Assembly: GCA_903919205.1 (NCBI GenBank)
Contig: CAIXHE010000131.1
Location: forward strand, 1 to 63,142
Source of the DNA: an uncultured Opitutaceae bacterium
Lineage (GTDB): Bacteria > Verrucomicrobiota > Verrucomicrobiia > Opitutales > Opitutaceae
Length of the DNA stretch: 63,142 nucleotides
Direction of reading: 5' to 3'
Shown: in pieces, positions 10,714 to 19,394 of the stretch
Position numbering within the stretch: the stretch's first letter is position 1
Layout: each line of letters begins with the position of its first letter
Notes under the pieces: model-generated
What the model was told of the DNA's origin: nothing
The model's input: the letters and a program-made list of their open reading frames with translations, nothing else
Database searches by the model: none
Translations under genes and position numbers: made by a program

Positions 10714-11112
10714 GTGCCCCCGCTCCCCGTCCACTCCAAGCCGCAGCTCCTCGCATGGCTCATGTGCGACGCCGTTCACATAGACCCGGGCTCCGGCAAG
10801 CACACGATCCTCGGGGTGTTCTCGAACATCATGGCCAAGCACTTCCCCGTGGTGCACCCGCACATGGTGTGGTTCATGACCCTCACCGATGTGGCCGCCG
10901 GGGGCCATCGGATGCGCATCTCCATGGGGCTGGACCTCTCCAACCTCAAACCCCTGATAGAGAGGGATTTTGAATCCCAGGGGCCCCTCGTGCGCATCAA
11001 CCTGATCAGTGAGATCCGCAATCTGAGCTTCCCGAGGCCGGGCGACTACTCGATCATGGTGGAAATCGATGATGAAACGATTCTTGCAACCAGCATCACC
11101 GTCAGCGGTTGA
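10714..11112 (+). CDS. DUF6941 family protein
   Basis: A protein of about 132 residues resembling DUF6941, a family of unknown function marked by the opening block LMCDAVHIDPGSGKHTILGVFSNI and an all-beta pattern ending in strands such as GDYSIMVEIDDETI. There is no signal peptide or membrane segment, so it should be cytoplasmic. The start is uncertain: GTG at 10714 is my choice, TTG at 10678 would add 12 residues, and an ATG at residue 17 of my model is also possible. It is followed six bases later by the PfkB kinase gene and probably shares its transcript. Confidence 0.6.
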   Translation: MPPLPVHSKPQLLAWLMCDAVHIDPGSGKHTILGVFSNIMAKHFPVVHPHMVWFMTLTDVAAGGHRMRISMGLDLSNLKPLIERDFESQGPLVRINLISEIRNLSFPRPGDYSIMVEIDDETILATSITVSG

Positions 11113-11118
11113 CCGACC

Positions 11119-12126
11119 GTGAGCACCCCCTCCCCTTCCATCGAGCTCGCCGGGATCGGCTCGCCGATCATGGACCTGTCCGCCCGGGTACCCGACGCCT
11201 TCCTCTCGAACATCTCGGGCGAGAAGGGCGGCATGGTGCTGGTCGACGACGCCGAGATGGAGCGCATCCTCTCGCTCCTCGCCGAGTCGCCGTCGCTCAC
11301 GACCGGCGGCTCCGCAGCGAACGCGACCTTCAACGCCACGCGCCTCGGGCTGCGCACCGCCTTCATCGGCAAGGTCGGCAACGACGCGATCGCGGCCGCG
11401 TACGTCGACCGCTTCAAGGCGGTGGGGGTCGATGTTTCGCGGTTCAAGCACGGCGCCGCAGCCAATGCCCGGTGCCTGGCGCTCGTGACGCCGGACGCCC
11501 AGCGCACCATGCGCACCTGCCTCGGGGCGGCCATGACGCTCTCGCCCGCCGAGATCACCCCCGCCGACTTCGCGGGCGTGCGCCACGCGCACATCGAGGG
11601 CTACCTCGTCTTCAACCAGGCCCTCTGCGAGGCCGTGCTGAACGCGGCGCGCGCCGCCGGCTGCACGATCAGCCTGGACCTCTCCTCCTTCGAGGTGGTG
11701 AACGCCTCCCGCGACTGGATGTTCCGCCAGTTCGGGCAGGGCATCGACATCGTCTTCGCGAACGAGGACGAGATCCGGGCCCTCTACCCTGGCCGGGGCG
11801 ACGACTACGAGGGGCTCGCCCGGGCCCTGGCCGGCCACGGGGTAACGGCCGCCGTCAAGATGGGGCGCGAGGGCGCCTGGATCGCCCGCGGCCAGGAGGC
11901 CCACCGGATCGCGCCCGTGCACCTGGACGACGTCGTCGACACGAACGGCGCCGGCGATGCATGGGCCTCCGGGTTCCTCTACGGGGTCCTGCGGGGCTAC
12001 CCGCTCGCGAAGGCGGGCGCCATCGCCTCCACCCTCGGCTCCCAGACCGTGCGCCACCTGGGGCCGCTGATACCGGACGCAGCGTGGCCGGACGTGAAGC
12101 GCCGCGCCCTCGAGAGCGCGGCCTAG
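11119..12126 (+). CDS. PfkB family carbohydrate/adenosine kinase
   Basis: A 335-residue ribokinase-fold kinase. The first PfkB signature is seen as TTGGSAANATFNATRLGLRT with GKVGND after it, and the second as DDVVDTNGAGDAWASGF, where the Asp of GAGD is the catalytic base. An acidic NEDEIRAL segment precedes the nucleotide site. The overall pattern (GIGSPIMDL start, SLSTGGSAAN-type block) resembles adenosine-kinase-like PfkB members common in Gram-negative bacteria, but ribose, fructose or nucleoside substrates cannot be separated by eye. The start is GTG, six bases after the DUF6941 gene. Confidence 0.88.
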   Translation: MSTPSPSIELAGIGSPIMDLSARVPDAFLSNISGEKGGMVLVDDAEMERILSLLAESPSLTTGGSAANATFNATRLGLRTAFIGKVGNDAIAAAYVDRFKAVGVDVSRFKHGAAANARCLALVTPDAQRTMRTCLGAAMTLSPAEITPADFAGVRHAHIEGYLVFNQALCEAVLNAARAAGCTISLDLSSFEVVNASRDWMFRQFGQGIDIVFANEDEIRALYPGRGDDYEGLARALAGHGVTAAVKMGREGAWIARGQEAHRIAPVHLDDVVDTNGAGDAWASGFLYGVLRGYPLAKAGAIASTLGSQTVRHLGPLIPDAAWPDVKRRALESAA

Positions 12127-12245
12127 GCGAGAGGCGGGCGAAAAAAGGCTGTAACACCGCGGCCCTCTGGGCGGTTAATGTCGCCGCATGCGATCCAAGC
12201 CCGCAACCGAACACCCATGACCGGTTCCCGACGCCCCCTCCCCAG

Positions 12246-13181
12246 ATGACCGCTCCTGCCGCCCTCATCTCCGCTCGCGGCGTCGTCAAACGCTACGGGC
12301 CGCTGACCGCCCTGGACGGCGTCTCGCTCGACATCGCCCCCGGCGAGTTCTTCGGGCTGCTGGGCCCGAACGGCGCGGGCAAGTCAACGTTCATGTCGCT
12401 GGTCGCGGGCCTGCGCCCGGTCGACGGGGGCACGCTCACGGTGGACGGCGCGGGTGTGTCCGCGGGTTCGCGGGCCGCGCGCGAGGCCCTGGGCCTCGTC
12501 CCCCAGCACATCGCCCTCTACGCGGACCTCGGGGCCGAGACCAACCTGCGCATCTTCGGGGAGCTCTACGGGCTGAGGGGCCGCGAGCTTCGATCCCGGA
12601 TCGGGGAGGTGCTCGAGGCCGTGCAGCTCGCCGACCGCCGCAAGGATCTGGTGAAGCACTTCTCGGGGGGGATGCAGCGCCGCCTGAACCTGGCCGCGGC
12701 CCTCCTGCACCGCCCCAAGCTGCTGCTCTGCGACGAGCCGACCGTGGGCGTAGACCCCCAGTCTCGAAACGCGATCTTCGAGTTCCTGCAGGAGCTCAAC
12801 CGCGGCGGCCTGACCGTGATTTACTCGACCCACTACATGGAGGAGGCCACGCGGCTCTGCTCCCGGGTCGCCATCATCGACCACGGCCAGATCCTCGCCC
12901 TGGGGACGATCGATGAGCTCCTGGCGCGGCTACCCTTCGAGGAGGAGGTCCGCTTTCCCGCGAACGAGGCGACCCAGGCCCTCCTGGGCGAGCTCGAGGG
13001 CCACGGCGAGCTTGCGGTGAAGGAGGGCGTGGCCCGCTTCCGGCCGCGGACCGATTACCCGCTCAGCCGGTTCTACGGGCTTACCGAGGGCCGGGGGCTC
13101 TCGGCGCGCCTCTTCACGAGCCAGCGCCCCACGCTCGAGGCGCTCTTCCTGCAGCTCACCGGCCGCAACCTGCGCGAATGA
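12246..13181 (+). CDS. ABC-2 type exporter ATP-binding protein
   Basis: A 311-residue ABC ATPase. Walker A is GPNGAGKST, the Q-loop is in LVPQHIALY, the signature is FSGGMQRRL, Walker B is LLLCDEPTVGVD and the H-loop is YSTHYMEE. The C-terminal 80 residues form the extra domain of DrrA/CcmA-like exporters. The ATG at 12246 follows a C-rich tract with no Shine-Dalgarno sequence; the longer open frame before it is a shadow of the kinase gene. The permease gene starts one base after the stop, so the two form an exporter for an unknown substrate (drug, lipid or polysaccharide). Confidence 0.93.
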   Translation: MTAPAALISARGVVKRYGPLTALDGVSLDIAPGEFFGLLGPNGAGKSTFMSLVAGLRPVDGGTLTVDGAGVSAGSRAAREALGLVPQHIALYADLGAETNLRIFGELYGLRGRELRSRIGEVLEAVQLADRRKDLVKHFSGGMQRRLNLAAALLHRPKLLLCDEPTVGVDPQSRNAIFEFLQELNRGGLTVIYSTHYMEEATRLCSRVAIIDHGQILALGTIDELLARLPFEEEVRFPANEATQALLGELEGHGELAVKEGVARFRPRTDYPLSRFYGLTEGRGLSARLFTSQRPTLEALFLQLTGRNLRE

Positions 13182-13182
13182 C

Positions 13183-14523
13183 ATGAACCCCATCCTCGTA
13201 CTCGTGCGCAAGGACGTCACGCTGTTCCTGAAGGACCGTGCGTCGCTCGTGCTCACCTTCGTGGTGCCCTTCGTGCTGATCTACATCTTTGGCCAGGTCT
13301 TCGGCGTGAATCAGACCGACAAGGGCCCCTCGGGCATCCCCGTGGCGGTCGTGAACCAGAGCGACAACCCGGCGGCGGCCCGGCTGGTCGAGGCCCTCAA
13401 GGGGGAAACGGCCTTCAAGGTGCTCACCCAGTACGTGAACGACGACAAGACCACCCGTCCGCTGCGGGAGGAGGACCTCGTGCCGATGATGAGGGACGAT
13501 GACTTCCGCTTCGCGCTCGTGATCCCGGCCGACGTGGTCCAGTCGTCGACGATAGGCATCCACCTGAAGGCGTACTCGAACCCGAGGAACGCGATCGAGG
13601 CCCAGACGGTGAACGGGCTCCTTCAGAAGACGATCTTCACGCACGTGCCCGAGTTGCTGGGCGAGTCCCTGCGGGCGCGCGCCCTGGACTACCTCGGCCA
13701 GGAGCGGATCGACCGCTTCGACGCGGCGATCGCCGACGCGGTGTCGCGCGCCTTCGGCGGCGACCGCGAGGAGATCCTCAAGGACATCCACAACGGAGCC
13801 TACGGGATCGGCAGCCGGCGCCCGGCGACCGCCGGCTCCTCGTCCCCGTCCCCCTCGGACGTGCTCTCGCGCGTCATCCACCTGGACAACGTCCAGGTGG
13901 TGGGCAAGGACGTGAAGAGCCCCGAGGCCACGATGCTGGTCGGCGGCTGGGCGATCCAGTTCCTGCTCTTCGCACTCACGGCCTCGGCGACCGCGCTCTT
14001 CCGCGAGCGAGACGCGGGCATCTTCCAGCGCGTGCTCTCGGCCCCGGTGACCCGCCGCGACATCCTGCTGAGCAAGTTCCTGTACGGGATCCTGCTCGGC
14101 CTCGTCCAGCTGGTGGTGCTCTTCTTCGCGGGCCACCTGCTCTACGGCATCGAGGTGCTCCCGTACCTGGCGCCGCTCGTCCTCGTGTGCGTCTTCGCCG
14201 CTGCGGCCTGCACCGGCTTCGGCATGCTGATCGCCGCCGTCTCCCCCACGCCCGAGGCGGCCCGCGGGATCGCGACGTTCGTCATCCTGGTCATGTGCGC
14301 GCTCGGTGGCGCCTGGTTCCCGGTGAGCTTCATGAGCGCCTTCATCCAGAAGTTCAGCCGGCTGACGGTGGTCTACTGGTCCATGGAGGGGTTCAGCCGG
14401 GTGCTGTGGTCGCATGCCTCGCTTGCGGAGCTCGGCCCGACCCTCGGGATCCTCGCGCTCATGGCCGCGCTCACCATGGGGGTGTCGGTGTGGCTCTTCA
14501 ACCGGGGCAACATCTTCGACTGA
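13183..14523 (+). CDS. ABC-2 type permease
   Basis: A 446-residue membrane protein of the ABC-2/DrrB-YhgE type. One helix lies near the N-terminus (about residues 22-42), then an external domain of about 200 residues, then five helices from about residue 250 to 435, the common layout of large ABC-2 permeases. The motif ERDAGIFQRVLSAPVTRRDILLSKF is the typical cytoplasmic coupling segment. It works with the ATPase immediately upstream. The external domain carries a Ser/Pro-rich stretch (about 208-225) that is probably a linker. Confidence 0.9.
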   Translation: MNPILVLVRKDVTLFLKDRASLVLTFVVPFVLIYIFGQVFGVNQTDKGPSGIPVAVVNQSDNPAAARLVEALKGETAFKVLTQYVNDDKTTRPLREEDLVPMMRDDDFRFALVIPADVVQSSTIGIHLKAYSNPRNAIEAQTVNGLLQKTIFTHVPELLGESLRARALDYLGQERIDRFDAAIADAVSRAFGGDREEILKDIHNGAYGIGSRRPATAGSSSPSPSDVLSRVIHLDNVQVVGKDVKSPEATMLVGGWAIQFLLFALTASATALFRERDAGIFQRVLSAPVTRRDILLSKFLYGILLGLVQLVVLFFAGHLLYGIEVLPYLAPLVLVCVFAAAACTGFGMLIAAVSPTPEAARGIATFVILVMCALGGAWFPVSFMSAFIQKFSRLTVVYWSMEGFSRVLWSHASLAELGPTLGILALMAALTMGVSVWLFNRGNIFD

Positions 14524-14584
14524 GGGGATACCGGCCAAAATTCCTTTGCCGAAGGGGTCGGGCTGGGCGACAGTCCCCTCTCCC

Positions 14585-15853
14585 ATGTCCCAGGAAATGG
14601 CCACCCTCGTCACCGCGCTCGCCGTCCGCGCCCGCGCGGCCTCGCTTGTCCTCGCCGTGTCGCCGGCCAGGGCCCGCAACGACGCGCTCCTGGCCCTGGC
14701 GTCGCTGATCGAGCGCTCGCATGACGCGATCCTCGAGGCCAACGCGCGGGACGTCGCGGCCTCCGGGGGGCTGGGCGCGGCCGAGGTCGACCGGCTCACC
14801 CTCACCCCCGCGCGCCTCGACCACCTGGCGACATCGGTGCGGGAGGTGGCGGCGCTCCCCGACCCGCTGGGCGAGGTGCTCGAGGAGACCACGCGCCCCA
14901 ACGGGCTGCGGCTGCGCAAGGTGCGCGTTCCGATCGGGGTCATCGGGGTCATCTTCGAGGCGCGGCCGAACGTCACGATCGACTGCGCGGTGCTCTGCCT
15001 GAAGAGCGGCAACGCCTCGATCCTGCGGGGCGGCCGCGAGATCTTCGAGACCAACCGCGCCCTCGCGAGCCTCGTGGCCCGGGCCCTGGAGGCGGCCGGG
15101 TTGCCCTCGGACGCGGTCCAGCTCGTGCCCACGCCGGACCGCGCGGCCCTGGACGTGCTGCTGCGCCTGGACGCCCACATCCACTGCATCATCCCGCGGG
15201 GGGGCGAGGGACTGATCCGGTTCGTGACCGAGAACAGCACGATACCGGTCATCAAGCACTACACGGGGGTATGCTTCGTGTACCTCGACCGCGCCGCGGA
15301 CCCGGCCATGGCCGAGTCGATCGTCGTCAACGCGAAGACGCAGCGCCCCGGCGTGTGCAACGCGGCCGAGCAGATCCTGGTTCACCGGGACGCAGCGGCG
15401 GCGCTGCTTCCCCGCGTCGGGGCCGCGCTCACCTCCCGGGGCGTGCGCCTGCGGTGCGACCCGGAGGCGGCGAAGCTGCTCTCCTCGGCCGGCGTGCCCG
15501 CCGAGGCGGCCACCACGAAGGACTACACGACGGAATTCCTGGGCCTGGTGGCTGCGGTGCGCGTCGTGGGGACGCTCGACGAGGCCATCGCGACCATCAA
15601 CCGGGACGGATCGGCGCACAGCGACGCCATCGTGACCTCGGACGAGCCCTCGGCGGGGCGGTTCCTGGCAGGCGTCGACAGCGCGGCGGTGTTCTGGAAC
15701 GCGAGCACCCGCTTCAACGACGGATTCGAGTTCGGCTTCGGGGCCGAGATCGGCATCAGCACCGACCGCCTCCACGCAAGGGGTCCGATGGGGCTTCGGG
15801 AACTTTGCAGCTACAAATGGCTTGTGACAGGGACCGGGCAGGTGCGGTCCTAG
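14585..15853 (+). CDS. proA: Glutamate-5-semialdehyde dehydrogenase ProA
   Basis: A 422-residue NADPH-dependent enzyme that reduces gamma-glutamyl phosphate to glutamate semialdehyde, the second step of proline synthesis. Signals are RKVRVPIGVIGVIFEARPN, LKSGNASILRGG, IPRGGEGLI, TGVCFVYLD and the catalytic-Cys block RPGVCNAAEQ. The ATG at 14585 gives the usual family length and start; the open frame before it is a shadow of the permease gene. The leader before the ATG is C-rich (CCCCTCTCCC). No proB is in the window. Confidence 0.96.
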   Translation: MSQEMATLVTALAVRARAASLVLAVSPARARNDALLALASLIERSHDAILEANARDVAASGGLGAAEVDRLTLTPARLDHLATSVREVAALPDPLGEVLEETTRPNGLRLRKVRVPIGVIGVIFEARPNVTIDCAVLCLKSGNASILRGGREIFETNRALASLVARALEAAGLPSDAVQLVPTPDRAALDVLLRLDAHIHCIIPRGGEGLIRFVTENSTIPVIKHYTGVCFVYLDRAADPAMAESIVVNAKTQRPGVCNAAEQILVHRDAAAALLPRVGAALTSRGVRLRCDPEAAKLLSSAGVPAEAATTKDYTTEFLGLVAAVRVVGTLDEAIATINRDGSAHSDAIVTSDEPSAGRFLAGVDSAAVFWNASTRFNDGFEFGFGAEIGISTDRLHARGPMGLRELCSYKWLVTGTGQVRS

Positions 15854-15936
15854 GCGCACCCCGCGTCCGCGGCCGGCACCGGGGCAAGGTTTGGTTTGCG
15901 TGGAACCATCCCCGGCACTAGGTTTCTGCTAAGAGA

Positions 15937-16626
15937 ATGAAGACGTACCGCGTACCCCAATTGTTGGCCCTCATGCTGGCGGCAGCGGCTGCGGCCACGG
16001 CCCAGACCGAGGAGTCCCCCCCGGCGCAGGCCGCCTCCGGTGGCACGGCCAAGACCCAGGATGCCTCGAGCGTGGTCCTGGCCGCCAAGCCGGACGCCAC
16101 TCCCGATGCCGGCTTGTCCGACGCCGACGGGCGCGCCCGCTCGGTGTCCCCGCAGATCGCCGAGGCCCTCTCCCTGGGGATGCCCAAGTACGCCCCGCCG
16201 ACCCCCACCCCGGTGCCCGTCGCCGAGCCGCAGGACCTGCGCGAGGTCGACAAGCCGAAGAACGAGATCAAGCGCCTGCCCAAGTACGTCGTTCACGAGT
16301 CGAAGCCCCCGATCTTCACGCAGAACAGCATGCTGACCGAAGCCGGCAAGATCGACCTGAGCCTGAGGAACCACCCCGGCCTCCTGATCGGCAACCTCTT
16401 TGGGCTCAATTCCGACTTCGCGAAGCAGATGATGCAGGACGAGGAGCGCCTGAGCGCGATCGACGACCTGACCGACACCGCCCGCGCGATGGCGCGGGGA
16501 GGCGACCCGGCGGAGGCCAAGTACATCCTCCAGGCGAGCCAGGACGCGTACATGCAGAACGCCCCGCTCTGGACCTGGAACGGCCCGGGCGGCAACGGAG
16601 GCAATTCGGGGGGTACGAGTCGGTGA
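15937..16626 (+). CDS. Exported Pro/Ala-rich protein, unrecognised
   Basis: A 229-residue protein I do not recognise. It begins with a signal peptide (MKTYRVPQLLALML, likely cleavage after ATAQ), followed by a low-complexity Ala/Pro/Thr region to about residue 95, then a more ordered part with NSMLTEAGKIDLSLRNHPG and a helical stretch, and a Gly/Asn-rich tail. It is probably periplasmic or outer-membrane associated. AAGAGA just before the ATG could serve as a weak ribosome binding site. The stop codon overlaps the birA GTG by four bases, so it is first in the birA-ABC transcript; any functional link is unknown. Confidence 0.7.
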   Translation: MKTYRVPQLLALMLAAAAAATAQTEESPPAQAASGGTAKTQDASSVVLAAKPDATPDAGLSDADGRARSVSPQIAEALSLGMPKYAPPTPTPVPVAEPQDLREVDKPKNEIKRLPKYVVHESKPPIFTQNSMLTEAGKIDLSLRNHPGLLIGNLFGLNSDFAKQMMQDEERLSAIDDLTDTARAMARGGDPAEAKYILQASQDAYMQNAPLWTWNGPGGNGGNSGGTSR

Positions 16627-17606
16627 CGGACACCCTGATCCTCCGCGAGCTGCTGGCCGCGGAACCAGGTTGGGTTTCGGGCGGCGCCATCGCCGCGAAG
16701 CTCGGGGTAAGCCGGGTTTCGATCTGGCACCAGATGGAGAAGCTGCGCGCGCAGGGCTTCTCGTTCGAGGCGCTCCCCGCCAGGGGCTACCGGCTGTCGG
16801 GGCGTCCAGCCGGCCTGCACGCGGGGCTCGTTGAGGCCCAGCTGAAGGTCCGCAGGAAGGGGTTCACCTTCGTGGTGCTCGACGAGGTCGACAGCACCAA
16901 CGACGAGGCGGCGCGCCAGCTGGCCGCCGGCCGCACCGCCCCATTCGCGGTCTTCGCGAGGCGCCAGACCCGCGGCCGGGGCCGCTTCGGCCGCGTGTGG
17001 CACAGCGAGGCCAACGGCAACCTCTACTCGAGCTTCGCCTTCCGGCCGCACATCGAGCCGGAGCGCATGCAGACCTTCACGCTCTGGATGGGCGTCACGA
17101 TCTGCGAGCTCGTCTCCAAGTTCGTGCCGGTCACCCCGGGGATCAAGTGGCCGAACGACCTGGTCTTCGGGGGCCGCAAGGCCGGGGGCATGCTGACCGA
17201 GGCCCGCGTCGACGCGGACCAGATCCGCGACCTCGTGTTCGGGCTCGGGCTCAACGTGAACAGCCCCGCCTCGGCCTGGCCGTCCGACCTCTCCCGTAGG
17301 GCGGTCTCGCTCTCGGAGCTCGCGGGGACGCAGGTCGACATCAACCGCCTGACCGCGGCCCTGATCGGCCGGGTGATGCTCGCCTACGAGCGCTTCATCG
17401 AGGGTGAGCACGCGGAGGACTTCATGCGGCTCTGGAACACCTACGACCTGCTCCGGGGCACCGAGGTGGTTCTCTCGGAGGGCGGCCAGAAGCGGCGCGG
17501 GAGCGTGCTCGGGATAGACGACATCGGCTCGCTCCTGCTTCGGGACAACGAGGGAAGGACGCGGGGGTACCGCGCCGGCGAGGTGACGATCAGCAAGGGC
17601 GCCTAG
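16623..17606 (+). CDS. birA: Biotin--[acetyl-CoA-carboxylase] ligase BirA
   Basis: A 327-residue bifunctional-type biotin protein ligase. Residues 1-65 form a winged helix-turn-helix (SGGAIAAKLGVSRVSIWHQ), so it may also repress biotin genes as in E. coli. The catalytic domain has STNDEAARQ, the biotin/AMP loop GRGRFGRVW and IKWPNDLVF; a small C-terminal SH3-like domain covers about 275-325. It transfers biotin to the acetyl-CoA carboxylase carrier protein. The GTG start overlaps the preceding gene by four bases, and an ABC ATPase gene follows 16 bases later. Confidence 0.94.
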   Translation: MTDTLILRELLAAEPGWVSGGAIAAKLGVSRVSIWHQMEKLRAQGFSFEALPARGYRLSGRPAGLHAGLVEAQLKVRRKGFTFVVLDEVDSTNDEAARQLAAGRTAPFAVFARRQTRGRGRFGRVWHSEANGNLYSSFAFRPHIEPERMQTFTLWMGVTICELVSKFVPVTPGIKWPNDLVFGGRKAGGMLTEARVDADQIRDLVFGLGLNVNSPASAWPSDLSRRAVSLSELAGTQVDINRLTAALIGRVMLAYERFIEGEHAEDFMRLWNTYDLLRGTEVVLSEGGQKRRGSVLGIDDIGSLLLRDNEGRTRGYRAGEVTISKGA

Positions 17607-17622
17607 CCAGCCGCGGCCGCCT

Positions 17623-18627
17623 ATGCCCGAAACCCCGGACGCTCCCGCCATCGAGGTCTCGCACCTCGTCAAGGCCTATGCGGGCGTCACCGCCGTCAAC
17701 GACATCAGCTTCACCGTGCCGCGCGGGCAGATCATCGGCTTCCTCGGGCCCAACGGGGCGGGCAAGTCGACCACGATGCGCATCCTGACCGGCTACTTGC
17801 CGGCCACCTCGGGGCACGTGACGATCTGCGGCTTCCCGGTGGCGTCCGACCCGGACGCGGTGAAGCGGCGCGTCGGCTACATGCCCGAGAACAACCCCTT
17901 GCCCGAGGAGATGCGGGTGAGCGAGTACCTGTACTTCCGGGGGCGCCTGAAGGAGGTGCCCCGCTCCAAGCTGGGCTCCAGGATCGACGAGGTCCTCGAG
18001 CTCTGCGACCTGAAGCGCGTGCGGCACAAGATCATCGGCAAGCTCTCCAAGGGATTCAGGCAGCGCGTGGGGATCGCGGAGGCCGTGCTGGCCGAGCCGC
18101 CGCTCATCATCATGGACGAGCCCACGATCGGCCTCGATCCCCACCAGATCCTGATCGTGCGCGACCTGATTTCGAGCCTGAGGGGCCGCATGACGGTGCT
18201 GATCTCGAGCCATATCCTCCCCGAGATCGAGATGACGTGCGACCGCGTGCTGATCATCAACCAGGGACGGATCGTGGCCCAGGGGACGCCGTCCGACCTG
18301 CGGCGAGAGGTGCTGGGCCAGTCGGCCTACGAGGTCGAGGCCGCGGGCGACCTGGCGTCGGTGCCCTTCCTGCTCGGCGCGATCGACCCAGGCCTGTCGG
18401 TCGCGGGCGAGGGCCCGACGGACGCCTCGGGCTTCCGCAAGATCACGCTGAAGACGCTCAACGACGAGGATGCCGGGGAGGCCATCCTGCGAGCCTTTCT
18501 CTCGGAGGGCCTGCGCGTGCGCGCGCTCAGCCGCGCGCACCCCTCGCTGGAGGACGTCTTCCTGGCTGCCACGCGCCGCAGCTGGGACGCGGTGGCCGAG
18601 GAGCCCAAGCGGGGGGCCCCGCGATGA
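17623..18627 (+). CDS. Gld-type ABC transporter ATP-binding protein
   Basis: A 334-residue ABC ATPase with Walker A GPNGAGKST, signature LSKGFRQRVG, Walker B LIIMDEPTIGLDP and switch His in SSHILPE. The signature LSKGxRQRVG and the C-terminal extension of about 110 residues match GldA/NatA-like ATPases that pair with ABC-2 permeases and GldG-like proteins, as the following genes do. The stop overlaps the permease start by four bases. In Bacteroidota such complexes serve gliding; the substrate here is unknown. Confidence 0.93.
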   Translation: MPETPDAPAIEVSHLVKAYAGVTAVNDISFTVPRGQIIGFLGPNGAGKSTTMRILTGYLPATSGHVTICGFPVASDPDAVKRRVGYMPENNPLPEEMRVSEYLYFRGRLKEVPRSKLGSRIDEVLELCDLKRVRHKIIGKLSKGFRQRVGIAEAVLAEPPLIIMDEPTIGLDPHQILIVRDLISSLRGRMTVLISSHILPEIEMTCDRVLIINQGRIVAQGTPSDLRREVLGQSAYEVEAAGDLASVPFLLGAIDPGLSVAGEGPTDASGFRKITLKTLNDEDAGEAILRAFLSEGLRVRALSRAHPSLEDVFLAATRRSWDAVAEEPKRGAPR

Positions 18628-19385
18628 GGCACTTCTTCACGATCCTCAGCCACGAGGTGCGCATGCTGCTGGTCAGCCTTAGCACCTACATCGCGGGCGT
18701 GTCCTTCCTCTGGCTTATGGGCTTCATCTTCACGGGCATCCTCGAGAAGTACAGCACGGCGCCCCAGGACGTGTCCCCGGCCTCGGCGTTCTTCAGCGTC
18801 TACTTCCTGCCCGTCATCTTCATGGTGCCCCTGCTGACCATGAAGTGCCTGGCCGAGGAGCGCCGCCTGGGCACGATCGAGACCCTGCTGACGACCCCGG
18901 TGACGACCACGGAGGTGGTCCTCGGCAAGTACGCGGCCGCGTACCTGCTCTACCTCACCTTCTGGGGGTCGACGGCCGCCCTCTTCTACATCCTGAAGCG
19001 CTTCGCCGGGGACTCGCGCCTCATCGACCCGGGTCCCATCGTCGGCGGCTACCTCTTCATCGCGGTCTCGGGCCTCTTCTTCATCGCCATCGGCGTCTTC
19101 GCGAGCTCGCTCTCGCGCAACCAGGCCGTGGCGGGCATCCTCTGCACCACGATCCTGATCGGCCTGATCATCGGGACGCGCTACCTCGGCCAGGCCGCGT
19201 GGCTCGACCGGGAGTCGCTCGCCCCGCTCAAGGACGCCGTCGGCTACGCGCAGATCTCGCAGCATTTCGAGGACTTCACGCGGGGCGTCGTCGACACCCG
19301 CGAGCTGCTCTTCTACGTGAGCGGCACCTTCATCGCCCTCATCTTCAGCATCCTCAGCGTCGAGGCGAAGCTGCTCCACAGCTAG
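18624..19385 (+). CDS. Gld-type ABC-2 permease
   Basis: A 253-residue membrane protein with six hydrophobic segments and the GldF/NosY-like coupling region MKCLAEERRLGTIETLLTTP. It starts with the ATG at 18624, overlapping the ATPase gene by four bases; a longer upstream open frame is a shadow. It has no large external domain, which fits the short permease class that works with a separate GldG-like periplasmic protein, encoded nine bases downstream. Confidence 0.92.
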   Translation: MRHFFTILSHEVRMLLVSLSTYIAGVSFLWLMGFIFTGILEKYSTAPQDVSPASAFFSVYFLPVIFMVPLLTMKCLAEERRLGTIETLLTTPVTTTEVVLGKYAAAYLLYLTFWGSTAALFYILKRFAGDSRLIDPGPIVGGYLFIAVSGLFFIAIGVFASSLSRNQAVAGILCTTILIGLIIGTRYLGQAAWLDRESLAPLKDAVGYAQISQHFEDFTRGVVDTRELLFYVSGTFIALIFSILSVEAKLLHS

Positions 19386-19394
19386 GATACCGCC

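Noticed and set aside
11109-12245. Long open frame fused in front of the ABC ATPase (690 codons in total)
   Set aside because: It overlaps the whole PfkB kinase in another frame and reads as Arg/Gly/His-rich shadow; ABC family similarity starts at 12246.
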